This document shows positions 54,235 through 63,870 of a stretch of DNA of 64,000 nucleotides, one piece after another. A program made the position numbers and the translations under genes. This DNA is from Pseudoalteromonas neustonica. Its GTDB lineage: Bacteria > Pseudomonadota > Gammaproteobacteria > Enterobacterales > Alteromonadaceae. How positions within the stretch are numbered: position 1 is the first letter of the stretch; each line of letters begins with the position of its first letter. The notes below the pieces were generated by a model that had not been told where the DNA came from, made no database searches, and saw nothing but the letters and a program-made list of their open reading frames with translations. The DNA is taken from contig NZ_BDDS01000014.1 of the NCBI RefSeq assembly GCF_001653135.1, positions 24,303 through 88,302 on the forward strand. The letters run 5' to 3'.

Positions 54235-54526
54235 ATAACCTACTCAAACGAGGATGTTGATTGAAAGAGTAAATTACCATACTTGGCTTTAAATCAAAGC
54301 ACTAATTCTATGAAAAACGCCGGTTTAGGGTTCCTGTCTGTGTTTATTCAACCCCTTTGAAAAAACAATCCAAAAGAACTGCCTTTTAATATTTTGTTAA
54401 AACCAATATATGAATATTCGTTAATGTTATATAAAATATATTGTATACAATGATAATTAAATGTTACAAAACGTACCTCAATAACCCGTTCTGGATTGAG
54501 AACACACTAATAATTGAAGGTAGAGT

Positions 54527-57301
54527 ATGAAAATTAATACACTGATTCTGGCGTTACCAATATTGGGCATGAGTACAATGGCATTGGCTGAGGAAGTAGG
54601 GGAGCGTACATTTAAGCCTAAGTCAGCAGCTGTTGAGCGTGTACATCATCATGGTGTTGAACAAAACCATAACGAAAAAGCACCAATTGCTAAAGTGCAG
54701 AGCCAACCGCAGCTTTTGAGCGCACGTATGATGACAATGCAAGCCGCGGCTGTTACATGTGATTTGGATGCATTAGCAACGGCGAGTACATCAACCATTA
54801 TTACTGAAGTTAAAAACCAAGGTTCACAATGCATTAATGAACTATTTAGTGCCTCAGCATCAATACAAAGTCAGGTGTTTACGTCTGATAAAATGTTCGC
54901 TGTTGCTAACCATGCAAAGTCACTCTCACAGACTTATGCAGGCGGTGGTAATGTTGAGTTAGAGGCGCTGTTTTTATACCTTCGCACAGGCTTTTATGCC
55001 GAGTTTTATAACGATAGTGTTAGTTTTGCGACATGGGTTACGCCAGCGGTTGTAGGTGCAATTGATGCATTTGTTAATAATACCCATTTTTATGATGATA
55101 ATGACGGCCACGGTAAAACACTTTCAGAAGTGATAATTACTATGGATAGTGCAGAACAACAGCACCGCTACTTAGGTGTGGTTAAGGGGTGGCTTACACG
55201 TTTTAACGAAAGTTATGCTGCAAAATGGAATATGCGCAGTGCCGTAAATGGTATATTTACCTTACTTTATCGTGGTCAGTGGAATGATGCGTTTGTTACT
55301 GCTGTAGGCAAAGATACCGACTTGGTAGTTAAACTGAATACGTTTACGCAACAGCAATGGATGATTGGATCAGATGCACAATACTTAATTGTTAATGCGG
55401 CAAGTGAACTAGCGCGGCTTAAGAAATATTCAGGCACTGTTATTCAAGCGACGGTAGATACAGGCATTAAAGCTATTTTCAGCACCTATAACAGTTTTGG
55501 TTATGGCGATGCGGTATGGCTTGCGACAGCGGATTCTGTCAGCTATTACGCGGATTGTAATGATTATGGTATTTGTGGGTTTGTGGATCAACTTACCCAG
55601 CAAGCACTTTCGCAAAGCTACAGTTGTAGCAGCACCATTAAAATTCGCTCGCAAAATATGACTGCAATCCAACACGCTGCGGCATGTGATGCAATGGGGG
55701 CGGAAGAGGGCTTATTTCATAATAAACTAGCAACAAATAACACACCAGTAGCTGATGATAACAACAGTTTTTTACAAGTAAATATATTTGATAGTAGCGA
55801 CGATTATGGTAAATATGCGGGTGCTATTTTTGGTATTAATACAAATAATGGTGGGATGTATTTAGAAGGTGACCCTTCTGTTGTGGGTAATCAAGCAAAT
55901 TTTATTGCTTATGAAGCAAGTTACGCCAATGCAGAGCATTACGTGTGGAATTTAGAGCATGAATATGTACATTATCTTGATGGCCGCTTTGATTTATACG
56001 GTAACTTTAATTCACCAACGCAAGATATTGTTTGGTGGTCTGAAGGCGTTGCAGAATACGTTGCTAATTTAGATAATAATGAAGCCGCTAAAAATACCAT
56101 TAGTGATGGCTCTCGTTATACATTAGCGCAAGTGTTTGCTACTAACTATGACGGTTTTGATCAAGACCGCATTTATCGCTGGGGTTATTTAGCAGTGCGT
56201 TTTATGTTTGAGCGCCATAATAGCGAAATCAATGCCATGCTTGCTCATACTCGTGTTGGCGATTGGAATGGATACAAAGCTAAAACAGTTCAATGGGCAA
56301 ATAGTTACGAAAATGAGTTTGTGCAATGGTGTGATGATTTAGTTGCAGGTACACCGACCAATAATCCACCAACAGCACAGATCAACGGCCCATATGCTGG
56401 CATGCAAAATAGTGAAATCAGTTTTACAAGCAATGGCAGTGTTGATAGCGATGGGTCAATTGCAAGCTACCAGTGGGACTTTGGTGATGGTAGTAGCTCT
56501 AATGAAGCAAATCCTGCACACATTTACACGACTGCGGGTGAATATACAGTGTCACTAACGGTTGTTGATAATCAAGGTAGTAGCCAAACAGTAACAACGC
56601 TTACCAGTGTTGAAGCAGATACAAGTGTTGGAGATGGTGAACTAGTTAATGGTCAGCCAACAATGATAAGTGGTGCTCAGAACGAATTACTGTATTTTAG
56701 TTTTGATGTACCACTAGGTGCGACTGATTTAGTGTTTAACTTAAATGGTGGCACAGGCGATGCTGATTTATATGTCAGTTATGAAGCTACCCCAACTGTA
56801 AATAGCTACGATTGTCGTCCGTATGTGGGTGGTAACAGTGAGCAATGTGCAATAAACCCTGCACAAGTTGGTACATATCAAGTCATGGTTCGGGGCTATA
56901 ATATGTTTGATAACGTGCAACTTACAGCGTCTTACACTGGCGCTGCGAGTAACGTACCAAATGTATGTGCAACACAAGGGAGCCGCAGTAGTGGGCGTTT
57001 AAATGATGGCGATGTGATTTGTTTAGGTAACAACGACCCAATGTGGTTTAGTATTGGCGATGTGCAAGGACAAAATGGTGTGGCGATCACGACCGCAAAT
57101 GGCAGTGGTGATATTAGCCTTAGCTATTCAAATAGTGGCTGGCCAAATGGTGTGAATGAACAAGCACAGTCAAGCAATACAGGGAATGGCGAATGTATTT
57201 ACATTAGCAACCAGAGTCAATATTGGGGTTATTTAAAAGTATCAGGCAATAGCACGGGTGCAAGCCTAGTCGTTGACTTTAACAGCGGTGGTTGCCGTTA
57301 A
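54527..57301 (+). CDS. Secreted M9-type collagenase with PKD and PPC domains
   Basis: 924 residues with a signal peptide (MKINTLILALPILGMSTMALA). The gluzincin metal site is HEYVH (478-482), with the third ligand Glu506 in WWSEGVAEYV. It matches the Vibrio-type collagenase core (LEHEYVHYLDGRFDLYGNF). A PKD domain (YQWDFGDGSSSNEANPAH) follows at about 615-700, and a PPC domain (NGGTGDADLYVSYE, CRPYVGGN) at about 705-805; a last beta domain ends NSGGCR. It degrades collagen-like substrates outside the cell. Confidence 0.95.
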   Translation: MKINTLILALPILGMSTMALAEEVGERTFKPKSAAVERVHHHGVEQNHNEKAPIAKVQSQPQLLSARMMTMQAAAVTCDLDALATASTSTIITEVKNQGSQCINELFSASASIQSQVFTSDKMFAVANHAKSLSQTYAGGGNVELEALFLYLRTGFYAEFYNDSVSFATWVTPAVVGAIDAFVNNTHFYDDNDGHGKTLSEVIITMDSAEQQHRYLGVVKGWLTRFNESYAAKWNMRSAVNGIFTLLYRGQWNDAFVTAVGKDTDLVVKLNTFTQQQWMIGSDAQYLIVNAASELARLKKYSGTVIQATVDTGIKAIFSTYNSFGYGDAVWLATADSVSYYADCNDYGICGFVDQLTQQALSQSYSCSSTIKIRSQNMTAIQHAAACDAMGAEEGLFHNKLATNNTPVADDNNSFLQVNIFDSSDDYGKYAGAIFGINTNNGGMYLEGDPSVVGNQANFIAYEASYANAEHYVWNLEHEYVHYLDGRFDLYGNFNSPTQDIVWWSEGVAEYVANLDNNEAAKNTISDGSRYTLAQVFATNYDGFDQDRIYRWGYLAVRFMFERHNSEINAMLAHTRVGDWNGYKAKTVQWANSYENEFVQWCDDLVAGTPTNNPPTAQINGPYAGMQNSEISFTSNGSVDSDGSIASYQWDFGDGSSSNEANPAHIYTTAGEYTVSLTVVDNQGSSQTVTTLTSVEADTSVGDGELVNGQPTMISGAQNELLYFSFDVPLGATDLVFNLNGGTGDADLYVSYEATPTVNSYDCRPYVGGNSEQCAINPAQVGTYQVMVRGYNMFDNVQLTASYTGAASNVPNVCATQGSRSSGRLNDGDVICLGNNDPMWFSIGDVQGQNGVAITTANGSGDISLSYSNSGWPNGVNEQAQSSNTGNGECIYISNQSQYWGYLKVSGNSTGASLVVDFNSGGCR

Positions 57302-57328
57302 AGTGAAACCAATAATTTAATAAAAATC

Positions 57329-57360
57329 CACAAAAAGCCCATGTAAATGGGCTTTTTTGT
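57329..57360 (+). terminator. Terminator after the collagenase
   Basis: AAAAAGCCCAT and ATGGGCTTTTTT form a stem with a short GTAA loop. It lies 30 bp past the stop and before the convergent RND gene, so it may serve both. Confidence 0.8.
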
Positions 57361-57375
57361 AGATTTTTTAAATAG

Positions 57376-60300
57376 TTAAAATGCCTTTAATAGCTGTAGT
57401 TTAATTGCTTTTGCACCTTGCTGCGGTATGGTTTTAAGCTCATTCGCAATATAAAGTAAGCAAGGCAAAAGAATCAAAGACGTTAGCGTGGCAAATAGCA
57501 CAGCAAAACTTAATGAAACAGCCATTGGGATCACAAACTGTGCTTGTAAACTGCTTTCAAACATCAAGGGTAATAAACCAATGAATGTAGTGAGTGATGT
57601 TATTAAAATTGCTTTAAAGCGAGCGGCAGCACCTTGGCAAATTGCTTCATTTAGAGGCATTTTATCACGCAGTTGGTTGACTCGTGTTAATAGTACGAGA
57701 GCATCGTTTATAACGACGCCAGATGCGGCAACTATGCCAAAAATCGACATCATACTTAGTGTATACCCCAGCAGTAAATGCCCATACAACGCGCTTGCCG
57801 TGGCAAACGGTATAACAAAAATAATCAGGAACGGTTGGCTATAGCTCTTCAGTGGTATTGCTAATAAGCTATACACCATTAATAACGCGATTATAGCAAA
57901 CGAAGTGACTTGGCTTTGTTCTTGTTGCTGCTCCTTTAAATGTTCACCTAAATCAAAAGACACATCAGGGTAGCGGGCTTTTATAGCGGGTAATATTTGG
58001 GTTTCAATTGCTAAATGTATCGCTTTTGTTTGCGGCTTTTTACTTGGAACAATAAACGCAGAGACATTAAATGTTCTTCTGCCTTGTTCTGTATGAATTT
58101 CATGGCTGCTTTGCGTTGTAGTGAGTGTTGCTATCTCTGAAAAAAACACTTGTGAGTGCTCATTTACACTAATAGGTAGGTTATTTAAAGATGAAAAAGA
58201 TTGGCGTTCGTTTAAATCCCCTCGAACCATAAATCGGACGGTTTGTTGTTGTGTAACAACTCGCTGTACCTCAATACCATAAAAGTAGGCAAATACCTGT
58301 TTAGCAACTTGGTTTGAAGTTAGCCCCAAATGGCGTCCTTTAGGTGTTAGCTGAATTTTCCACTCTTGCTGATTTGTGTTTAAGTTTGATGTTAATTGTG
58401 TGATGGCCTCATGTTCAGATAAAGCGGTACTCAAATCTAAAGTGGCAGCAGTTAGCATACTTAAATTATCGCTATATAATTGATAGCTTAGTTCAGGCTT
58501 TTGATTAATATCAATAACATCAGATTCAATGGTAATTGCTTTAACGCCAAGTAGCGTCGGCATCGCAGCTTGCCAGTGACGTGCTAATTCAAATGCGTCA
58601 AAGGGGCGCTTATCTTCATCAACCAAGGGGGCGAGCACTTCGCCCTCGGTATCATTATCGAGCCAAATGTAGGTGTCTTTTACAAGCGAACGCCCTGAGA
58701 TTTGCTGTGTTTGTTGCTCTACTTGTAAAACCATTTGTTCTATACTTTTAACAGCATGCAATGTTTGTTGATGCGACGCATTGTTATCCATTTGAATATG
58801 AATAGATGGAAAATCATGCGGAACTTTAGGTACGGCAGTAAAGCCAATTAAACCTGTTTTTACAAGTAAAATAGCGCTTGCTAAAAATGCAATAAAGAGC
58901 ATTAATACTGGATACCTAAAGTGAATGATATGCTTTAAGACTGGCACAAATGTATCCGCTAGCCATTGATTAAAGGCGTGATCAAACTTTGTTCTCCAGT
59001 GGGTTTTAGAAAGAGGCTTGATAGGGCTATGAGCAAGGTGTGCGGGCAAAATCATTTTGGATTCTATCAAACTAAAAAATAAGCACAGTAGAGCAACGCC
59101 CGCAATGGCGATAAATTGCCCTGAGTTAGGGCCTGTGCTAAACATAAATGGCATAAACACAGCCATTGTGGTGAGTACACCGAATGTAGCAGGGGCAACG
59201 ACCTTACTAGCCCCTGTGATTATATTTTCAACATTATGGCCGTAATCGGTTGTTTCGTTCGCAGCGCTTTCACTAATAACAATGGCATCATCTACCACTA
59301 TGCCTAACACCATAATAAACGCAAAAAGTGATACAACATTAAGCGTTACGCCGATAAACGGCATTAACCAAATAGCGCCTAAAAAGCTAACTGGCAAGCC
59401 AAGCATTACCCACATGGCCAAGCGCACCCGTAAAAATAAACTCAATACAATAAAAACTAACAATGCCCCTTGGGCTAAATTGTTTAACATCATATTAAGT
59501 CGTCCTTCTAAATAGTAGGTGGTGTCGACTAATTGGTACAAAGAAAACCCCGCAGGCAGCAGAGGGGTTTTATACGCTAAATAAGATTGTACACTTTGCG
59601 CCACGGCGGTAATTGACTGTGACTCATCGGCTAAAATACGCATATAAAAAGCATTTTTGCCATTTAACTTTGCTAGGTGCAATTGCTCAGTGAGTGATTT
59701 TTTTATAGTGGCAATATTGCCTAATGTGAGTAATTCGCCATGCTCAGTATTCAATATTGGCAGGGAGTTTAAGCTCGCTATTGTTTCTTTTCGGGCTGGC
59801 ATTTGTAGATTGATTTTGCCATTTTTAGTAGCAATTTGACCTGCGCTGATATTTTGCGAATGTTGACTAATAAGATCAGCAATGTCCTGTAATGACAATC
59901 CGTAGCGTTGTAATTGATAGCGAGTTACCTCTATTGAAAACTCAACATCGGGTAAGTTTGTTGCTTGTACGTGACTAATTAGGTCACGTGCTAACAACTC
60001 TCTTTTAATATGTTCACCAAACTGCTTTAAAGCGAGTTTATCGTCTGGCCCGGTTAGTACTAAGCTTACTGCATTTTGTAACTGCGGCTTATTTTGTAAA
60101 ATGATAGGTTCCATTGCTTTTGGTAAATCAGCGATGGCATCTAATTTGTGTTTGATTTCATTTAGCCTTTGCTCACTGGATTGATTTGCGTATAAAGCAA
60201 TGGTCATACTGGCGCTATGTTGCCTAGCTTGGCTTTGAACTCGTTTAATGCCCGCTTGGCCATTGAGGGCGTGCTCTATTTTGGCTACGACCTGTTCTTC

Positions 60301-60513
60301 AAGCTCTTTTGCAGAGGCACCAAAATATTGAATTTGTATATGGATCTCAGGGTTTTTAGCTATTGGGAACATTTGTCTTTGAATACTGTTAAAGCTTAAC
60401 AATCCCATCGCAATAATAAATAACATCAATAAGTTAGCAACCAATGGGCGATGACAAAAAAAAGCGATCACACTGTTTTTATAAGGTGCTGCTGGTGTGT
60501 GCTGTGTCGTCAT
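57376..60513 (-). CDS. RND-family efflux transporter, inner-membrane subunit
   Basis: 1045 residues, normal RND length, with 12 membrane helices and two large periplasmic loops. The proton-relay aspartates are in helix 4 (LGIVVDDAIVISES). The N-terminal FFCHRPLVANLLMLFIIAMG and C-terminal IVAASGVVINDALVLLTRVN segments fit the HAE1/AcrB branch. It exports drugs or other hydrophobic compounds together with the adaptor encoded by the preceding gene, from which it overlaps by 4 bp (ATGA). An outer-membrane TolC-type gene is not adjacent. Confidence 0.93.
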   Translation of the reverse strand: MTTQHTPAAPYKNSVIAFFCHRPLVANLLMLFIIAMGLLSFNSIQRQMFPIAKNPEIHIQIQYFGASAKELEEQVVAKIEHALNGQAGIKRVQSQARQHSASMTIALYANQSSEQRLNEIKHKLDAIADLPKAMEPIILQNKPQLQNAVSLVLTGPDDKLALKQFGEHIKRELLARDLISHVQATNLPDVEFSIEVTRYQLQRYGLSLQDIADLISQHSQNISAGQIATKNGKINLQMPARKETIASLNSLPILNTEHGELLTLGNIATIKKSLTEQLHLAKLNGKNAFYMRILADESQSITAVAQSVQSYLAYKTPLLPAGFSLYQLVDTTYYLEGRLNMMLNNLAQGALLVFIVLSLFLRVRLAMWVMLGLPVSFLGAIWLMPFIGVTLNVVSLFAFIMVLGIVVDDAIVISESAANETTDYGHNVENIITGASKVVAPATFGVLTTMAVFMPFMFSTGPNSGQFIAIAGVALLCLFFSLIESKMILPAHLAHSPIKPLSKTHWRTKFDHAFNQWLADTFVPVLKHIIHFRYPVLMLFIAFLASAILLVKTGLIGFTAVPKVPHDFPSIHIQMDNNASHQQTLHAVKSIEQMVLQVEQQTQQISGRSLVKDTYIWLDNDTEGEVLAPLVDEDKRPFDAFELARHWQAAMPTLLGVKAITIESDVIDINQKPELSYQLYSDNLSMLTAATLDLSTALSEHEAITQLTSNLNTNQQEWKIQLTPKGRHLGLTSNQVAKQVFAYFYGIEVQRVVTQQQTVRFMVRGDLNERQSFSSLNNLPISVNEHSQVFFSEIATLTTTQSSHEIHTEQGRRTFNVSAFIVPSKKPQTKAIHLAIETQILPAIKARYPDVSFDLGEHLKEQQQEQSQVTSFAIIALLMVYSLLAIPLKSYSQPFLIIFVIPFATASALYGHLLLGYTLSMMSIFGIVAASGVVINDALVLLTRVNQLRDKMPLNEAICQGAAARFKAILITSLTTFIGLLPLMFESSLQAQFVIPMAVSLSFAVLFATLTSLILLPCLLYIANELKTIPQQGAKAIKLQLLKAF

Positions 60514-61679
60514 AGTGAGTTGCCCTCAAGAGGGGCTGTTGCTAGAGCTGAGTTAATGACATTTACTGCCATGTTTTCTCTTACAATTTCAGGGCGTTTA
60601 TCGACTAAAATAATTGATTCATCGCTAGGTAGTTGAATCATTAAATTGTGTTTTTGCATGTTTAAGATTTCAACGGGGATTGACTGTAAGGTATTGTTTG
60701 CAGACAAAGCCCATATACGGCTATTAGTAACCATATGTTGTGCCACAACTGCTGCATTCTCAAAGTGTTTTGTTGGTACAGAGACGTGTACAAATTCACC
60801 AAATTCGATCCTTTTACCTTGATTAAGTAATCCGTAGGGATCCGTAATTTCAACAATATAAATGGCGCTACGAGTTGAAGAAGAGCGCGTACCAATACTG
60901 CGTGTTAAGCGGCCAGTATGAATAACATGATGATGGTTAATAATCACATTGTTTATTGGTAAACTTGGTAACACGCTTAATTTGTTATCTGCAATGGCAA
61001 CATGAACCTCGGCTTTAGCAACATTAGCTAAACGCCCCAGCGTTTGCCCTTGACTGATAACTTGACCAAGGCCTACTGCGCGGTTTTGAACGAGTGCGTC
61101 GTAAGGTGCCCTATATGCACTACGGGCAAGGTTTGTTTGTGCAATTTGCAATTGTGTTTGTGCTGCAAGTAATAAAGCTTTGGCACTTTTAACTTGCGGC
61201 TCTCGTTTTGCAAGGGGGTTAGTCGAAGGCGTGTTAGCGAGTAAAAGCGTGGCTTTGGCAACGCTTGCTTTGGCTTTTTCTTCTTCAAGCTCTGCGCTGG
61301 CTTTTGCAACTTTAGCCTCTGCAAGTGTCACTGCGGCCGTTAAATCAAATGGATTAAGTTTGATCAACACAGTGCCTTTTTTAACGATCCCGCCATCAAT
61401 AAAGCTCGGATGTAAGTAGATTACTTTCCCTGCAACTTCAAAAGCAATATCAGTGTTTTCGATTGGTTTTACAACGCCTGATAATTCAAGCTTAGTATTC
61501 ATCAATTTAGGCGTTATGGGCGTTACACTTATAAGTGGCAAAGGCTTAGCTGAAGAGCTAGTTGGCTCAGAGTTTGCCTTTGACGAAGGTGTAATAAAAT
61601 AGCCAGCCAACACGATTAATATAATCATTAAGAGTGTTAAAAACCATCGTCCTTTGATGCCGTAAAACATTTTGAGCAT
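60510..61679 (-). CDS. RND periplasmic adaptor (membrane-fusion protein)
   Basis: 389 residues. An N-terminal anchor helix (WFLTLLMIILIVLAGYFIT) is followed by lipoyl-like (VIYLHPSFIDGGIVKKGTVLIKLNPFD) and coiled-coil segments (AKVAKASAELEEEKAKASVAKA). It is the first gene of the pump operon and is divergent from the NAS-like gene, with a 131-bp gap. The operator near that gap could also affect this promoter. Confidence 0.92.
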   Translation of the reverse strand: MLKMFYGIKGRWFLTLLMIILIVLAGYFITPSSKANSEPTSSSAKPLPLISVTPITPKLMNTKLELSGVVKPIENTDIAFEVAGKVIYLHPSFIDGGIVKKGTVLIKLNPFDLTAAVTLAEAKVAKASAELEEEKAKASVAKATLLLANTPSTNPLAKREPQVKSAKALLLAAQTQLQIAQTNLARSAYRAPYDALVQNRAVGLGQVISQGQTLGRLANVAKAEVHVAIADNKLSVLPSLPINNVIINHHHVIHTGRLTRSIGTRSSSTRSAIYIVEITDPYGLLNQGKRIEFGEFVHVSVPTKHFENAAVVAQHMVTNSRIWALSANNTLQSIPVEILNMQKHNLMIQLPSDESIILVDKRPEIVRENMAVNVINSALATAPLEGNSL

Positions 61680-61734
61680 GAAAATTCATTCCTTTTTTTA
61701 TTATCAAGGACCCTTATTAAATACAGGGAAATGC

Positions 61735-61766
61735 TTGTAATTATCTATTTTGATATGTTATAACAT
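61735..61766 (+). promoter_or_regulatory. Candidate promoter with Zur-like palindrome
   Basis: TTGTAA at 61735-61740 and TATAAC at 61759-61764, spaced 18 bp, form a plausible sigma70 promoter 46 bp before the NAS-like start. The perfect 12-bp palindrome ATGTTATAACAT (61755-61766) covers the -10 box and resembles the GTTATA/TATAAC core of gammaproteobacterial zinc-uptake (Zur) boxes. Regulator identity is an inference. Confidence 0.5.
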
Positions 61767-61810
61767 TTTTAGTTAATTATGTGTAACAATTTTTCCTAAA
61801 TTAGGTATGT

Positions 61811-62644
61811 ATGTCTCAAACAATTTCACCCTATCAACATGCGTCGCAAATTTGTGATGTATTTCAAATGATCAAAAATATAAAGATGGATTCTTTTGAA
61901 GCGCCGAACATGGCATTGTATGAGCGCTTTATGGCTTTACTGTCTAATCAACAAGATGAAAAATTTGCTAGCCAAGTTTTAGCTGAACCTTGCCTCAATA
62001 CAATTAAAAGTGATATAGCGTCACTTTTTGCAGCCGCGTCGGGGCGCTATGAACATTACTGGGCGCAAAAAGTACTTGCCTCTACCGTGCCTATCTCGAC
62101 CTTAGAGTCTGATTACCCTTGGTTTAGTCATTACCAAAGAGCGGTTGGTTTAGAGTCAAATGCTATTTATGCCTTATCAGGTAAGCAAAATTTAAACGTA
62201 TTAATGGCTGGCAGTGGGCCGCTGCCTATTACGTCAATGCTCCTTTCTCAGCAAGGTATGAAGGTGAGCAATCTAGACATTGACGCACAGGCATTAACCG
62301 TTGGTGAGCGTGTGCAAAAACATGTTTACCCACAGCAGAATCAAAAATTTAGTTGTGCAGATATTTGTGAATTTGAAGACCTTGAACAGTTTGATGTAGT
62401 GTGGCTGGCTGCATTAGCGGGGTCAAGCGATGTAAAAAGGCAAATATTATCGCATTTATTTACGCGCATGCGAGCGGGAAGCTTTGTTGTCGTGAGAACA
62501 GCATTTAATTTACGTCAGCTACTTTACCCCAGTATTGAGCTGAGTGATTTAATGCCTTTTACTCCTAAATTAAAAATTCAGACCTATAGTGATAATTTTC
62601 ATTCTATTTTGATCGCGCAAAAGCCGCTTGAAGAGCAACCTTAA
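61811..62644 (+). CDS. Nicotianamine synthase-like (CntL-type) enzyme
   Basis: 277 residues, cytoplasmic. The SAM-binding loop LMAGSGPLPITSMLL (131-145) and the acidic NLDIDAQAL (154-162) match nicotianamine synthases, as do VWLAALAG (aligned to the family LAALVG), and VVVRTAFNLRQLLYPSIE, the family's R-S/T-A-x-x-R-x-x-x-Y-P motif. NAS-type enzymes join aminobutyrate units from SAM to amines or amino acids to make metal chelators (nicotianamine, staphylopine, pseudopaline). The stop codon overlaps the ATG of the MFS gene by one base. No opine dehydrogenase (CntM) or racemase is in the window. The exact product is unknown. Confidence 0.82.
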   Translation: MSQTISPYQHASQICDVFQMIKNIKMDSFEAPNMALYERFMALLSNQQDEKFASQVLAEPCLNTIKSDIASLFAAASGRYEHYWAQKVLASTVPISTLESDYPWFSHYQRAVGLESNAIYALSGKQNLNVLMAGSGPLPITSMLLSQQGMKVSNLDIDAQALTVGERVQKHVYPQQNQKFSCADICEFEDLEQFDVVWLAALAGSSDVKRQILSHLFTRMRAGSFVVVRTAFNLRQLLYPSIELSDLMPFTPKLKIQTYSDNFHSILIAQKPLEEQP

Positions 62645-63870
62645 TGCACGCATTAGCACCTTTTCGTGGATTAACCCCTGAGTACAAATTGATGCTGTTT
62701 GCTGCATTTGTATTTAACTTAGGTTTTTATATGTTGATCCCATTACTGAGCCATTATCTAGCAGAGAACTTACTTTTGAGCGCCACATTGATCGGCGTAG
62801 TCATGGGAGTTCGCTCGTTTTGTCAACAAGGTTTGTTTTTAGTCGGTGGTGTGTTAGCTGACAAGCTTGGTGTTAAGCGATTGATAATAGCAGGGTGTTT
62901 TTTACGAGCAGTCGGTTTTTTACTGTTTTTATGGGCCGATCACATTGTTGTTTTGTTTTTAGCTGCATTTTTGACGGGCTTTGCGGGGGCATTGTTTACA
63001 CCTGCTGCCCAAGCCTATTTTGCACATGCGCAAGGGATCAGTAAAGCAAACATGTTTGCGCTCGTTGGTGTTGCAAGAAACGCTGGCGAGCTGCTTGGTC
63101 CTGTGTGCGGTTTATTATTAATTTCAATGAGTTTTGGTTTACTGTGCGGCGTAGCTGCGTTTCCTTTTTTATGTTTTGGTATCGCGTTTATTTATTATTT
63201 ACCAACAGCAAAAAAATCACAAAAAAGTGCAGGACTTAATACTCGTGATTTAATTAAAACAGTGTTGGGTAATCGTGCATTTTTACAACTTTGCGCAGTG
63301 ATGATGGGCTACTTTATGCTGATCAACCAAATCTCATTTGCGATGCCTATTTTTTTAGGTCAATTAGATATGCCACTGCATAGTGTGACTTGGTTATTAA
63401 GTATGTGCGCATTGATTTCAATCCTAGTACAACTACCCATTACGGCGCTGACTGAGCGTATTAATAAAGATGCTCTGTTTATTAGTGCAGGGCTTACATT
63501 GATGGGGAGTGGTTTTTTAGTCATGTTATTTGAAGTACAGAGTCAGTGGCAGCTATACCTTCAATTGGGGCTGTTAGCCTTATTTTTTAGTGTAGCAACT
63601 GCAATGAGCTTACCGCTTATTATGAAACAAATTGCGAACTCGGCACCGCCAGGAACGGTGTCTACTCACTATGGATTCTTTTACTTATTTGCAGGTTTTG
63701 GATTAATCATAGGCAGTGCTTTAGCTGGTTATGCCTTAGATTTAGAGCAACAAGTACCGGGCTTAATTTGGTATTTATTTGCTTTAATAGGAGGAGTAAG
63801 CGCACTTGCACATTTATATTTAAGCTCGCCAAATAAAGAAGAAAAGCTAGGGCGTGTTGACCTTTCGTGA
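62644..63870 (+). CDS. MFS exporter coupled to the NAS-like gene
   Basis: 408 residues with 12 membrane helices and the GGVLADKLGVKRLIIAG loop of MFS drug/metallophore exporters. It is translationally coupled to the NAS-like gene (TAATG overlap), so it probably exports that product, as CntE does for staphylopine. The last residues GRVDLS and the TGA stop are encoded inside the left end of MITE copy C, which starts at 63850, so the original C-terminus has been replaced. Confidence 0.88.
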   Translation: MHALAPFRGLTPEYKLMLFAAFVFNLGFYMLIPLLSHYLAENLLLSATLIGVVMGVRSFCQQGLFLVGGVLADKLGVKRLIIAGCFLRAVGFLLFLWADHIVVLFLAAFLTGFAGALFTPAAQAYFAHAQGISKANMFALVGVARNAGELLGPVCGLLLISMSFGLLCGVAAFPFLCFGIAFIYYLPTAKKSQKSAGLNTRDLIKTVLGNRAFLQLCAVMMGYFMLINQISFAMPIFLGQLDMPLHSVTWLLSMCALISILVQLPITALTERINKDALFISAGLTLMGSGFLVMLFEVQSQWQLYLQLGLLALFFSVATAMSLPLIMKQIANSAPPGTVSTHYGFFYLFAGFGLIIGSALAGYALDLEQQVPGLIWYLFALIGGVSALAHLYLSSPNKEEKLGRVDLS

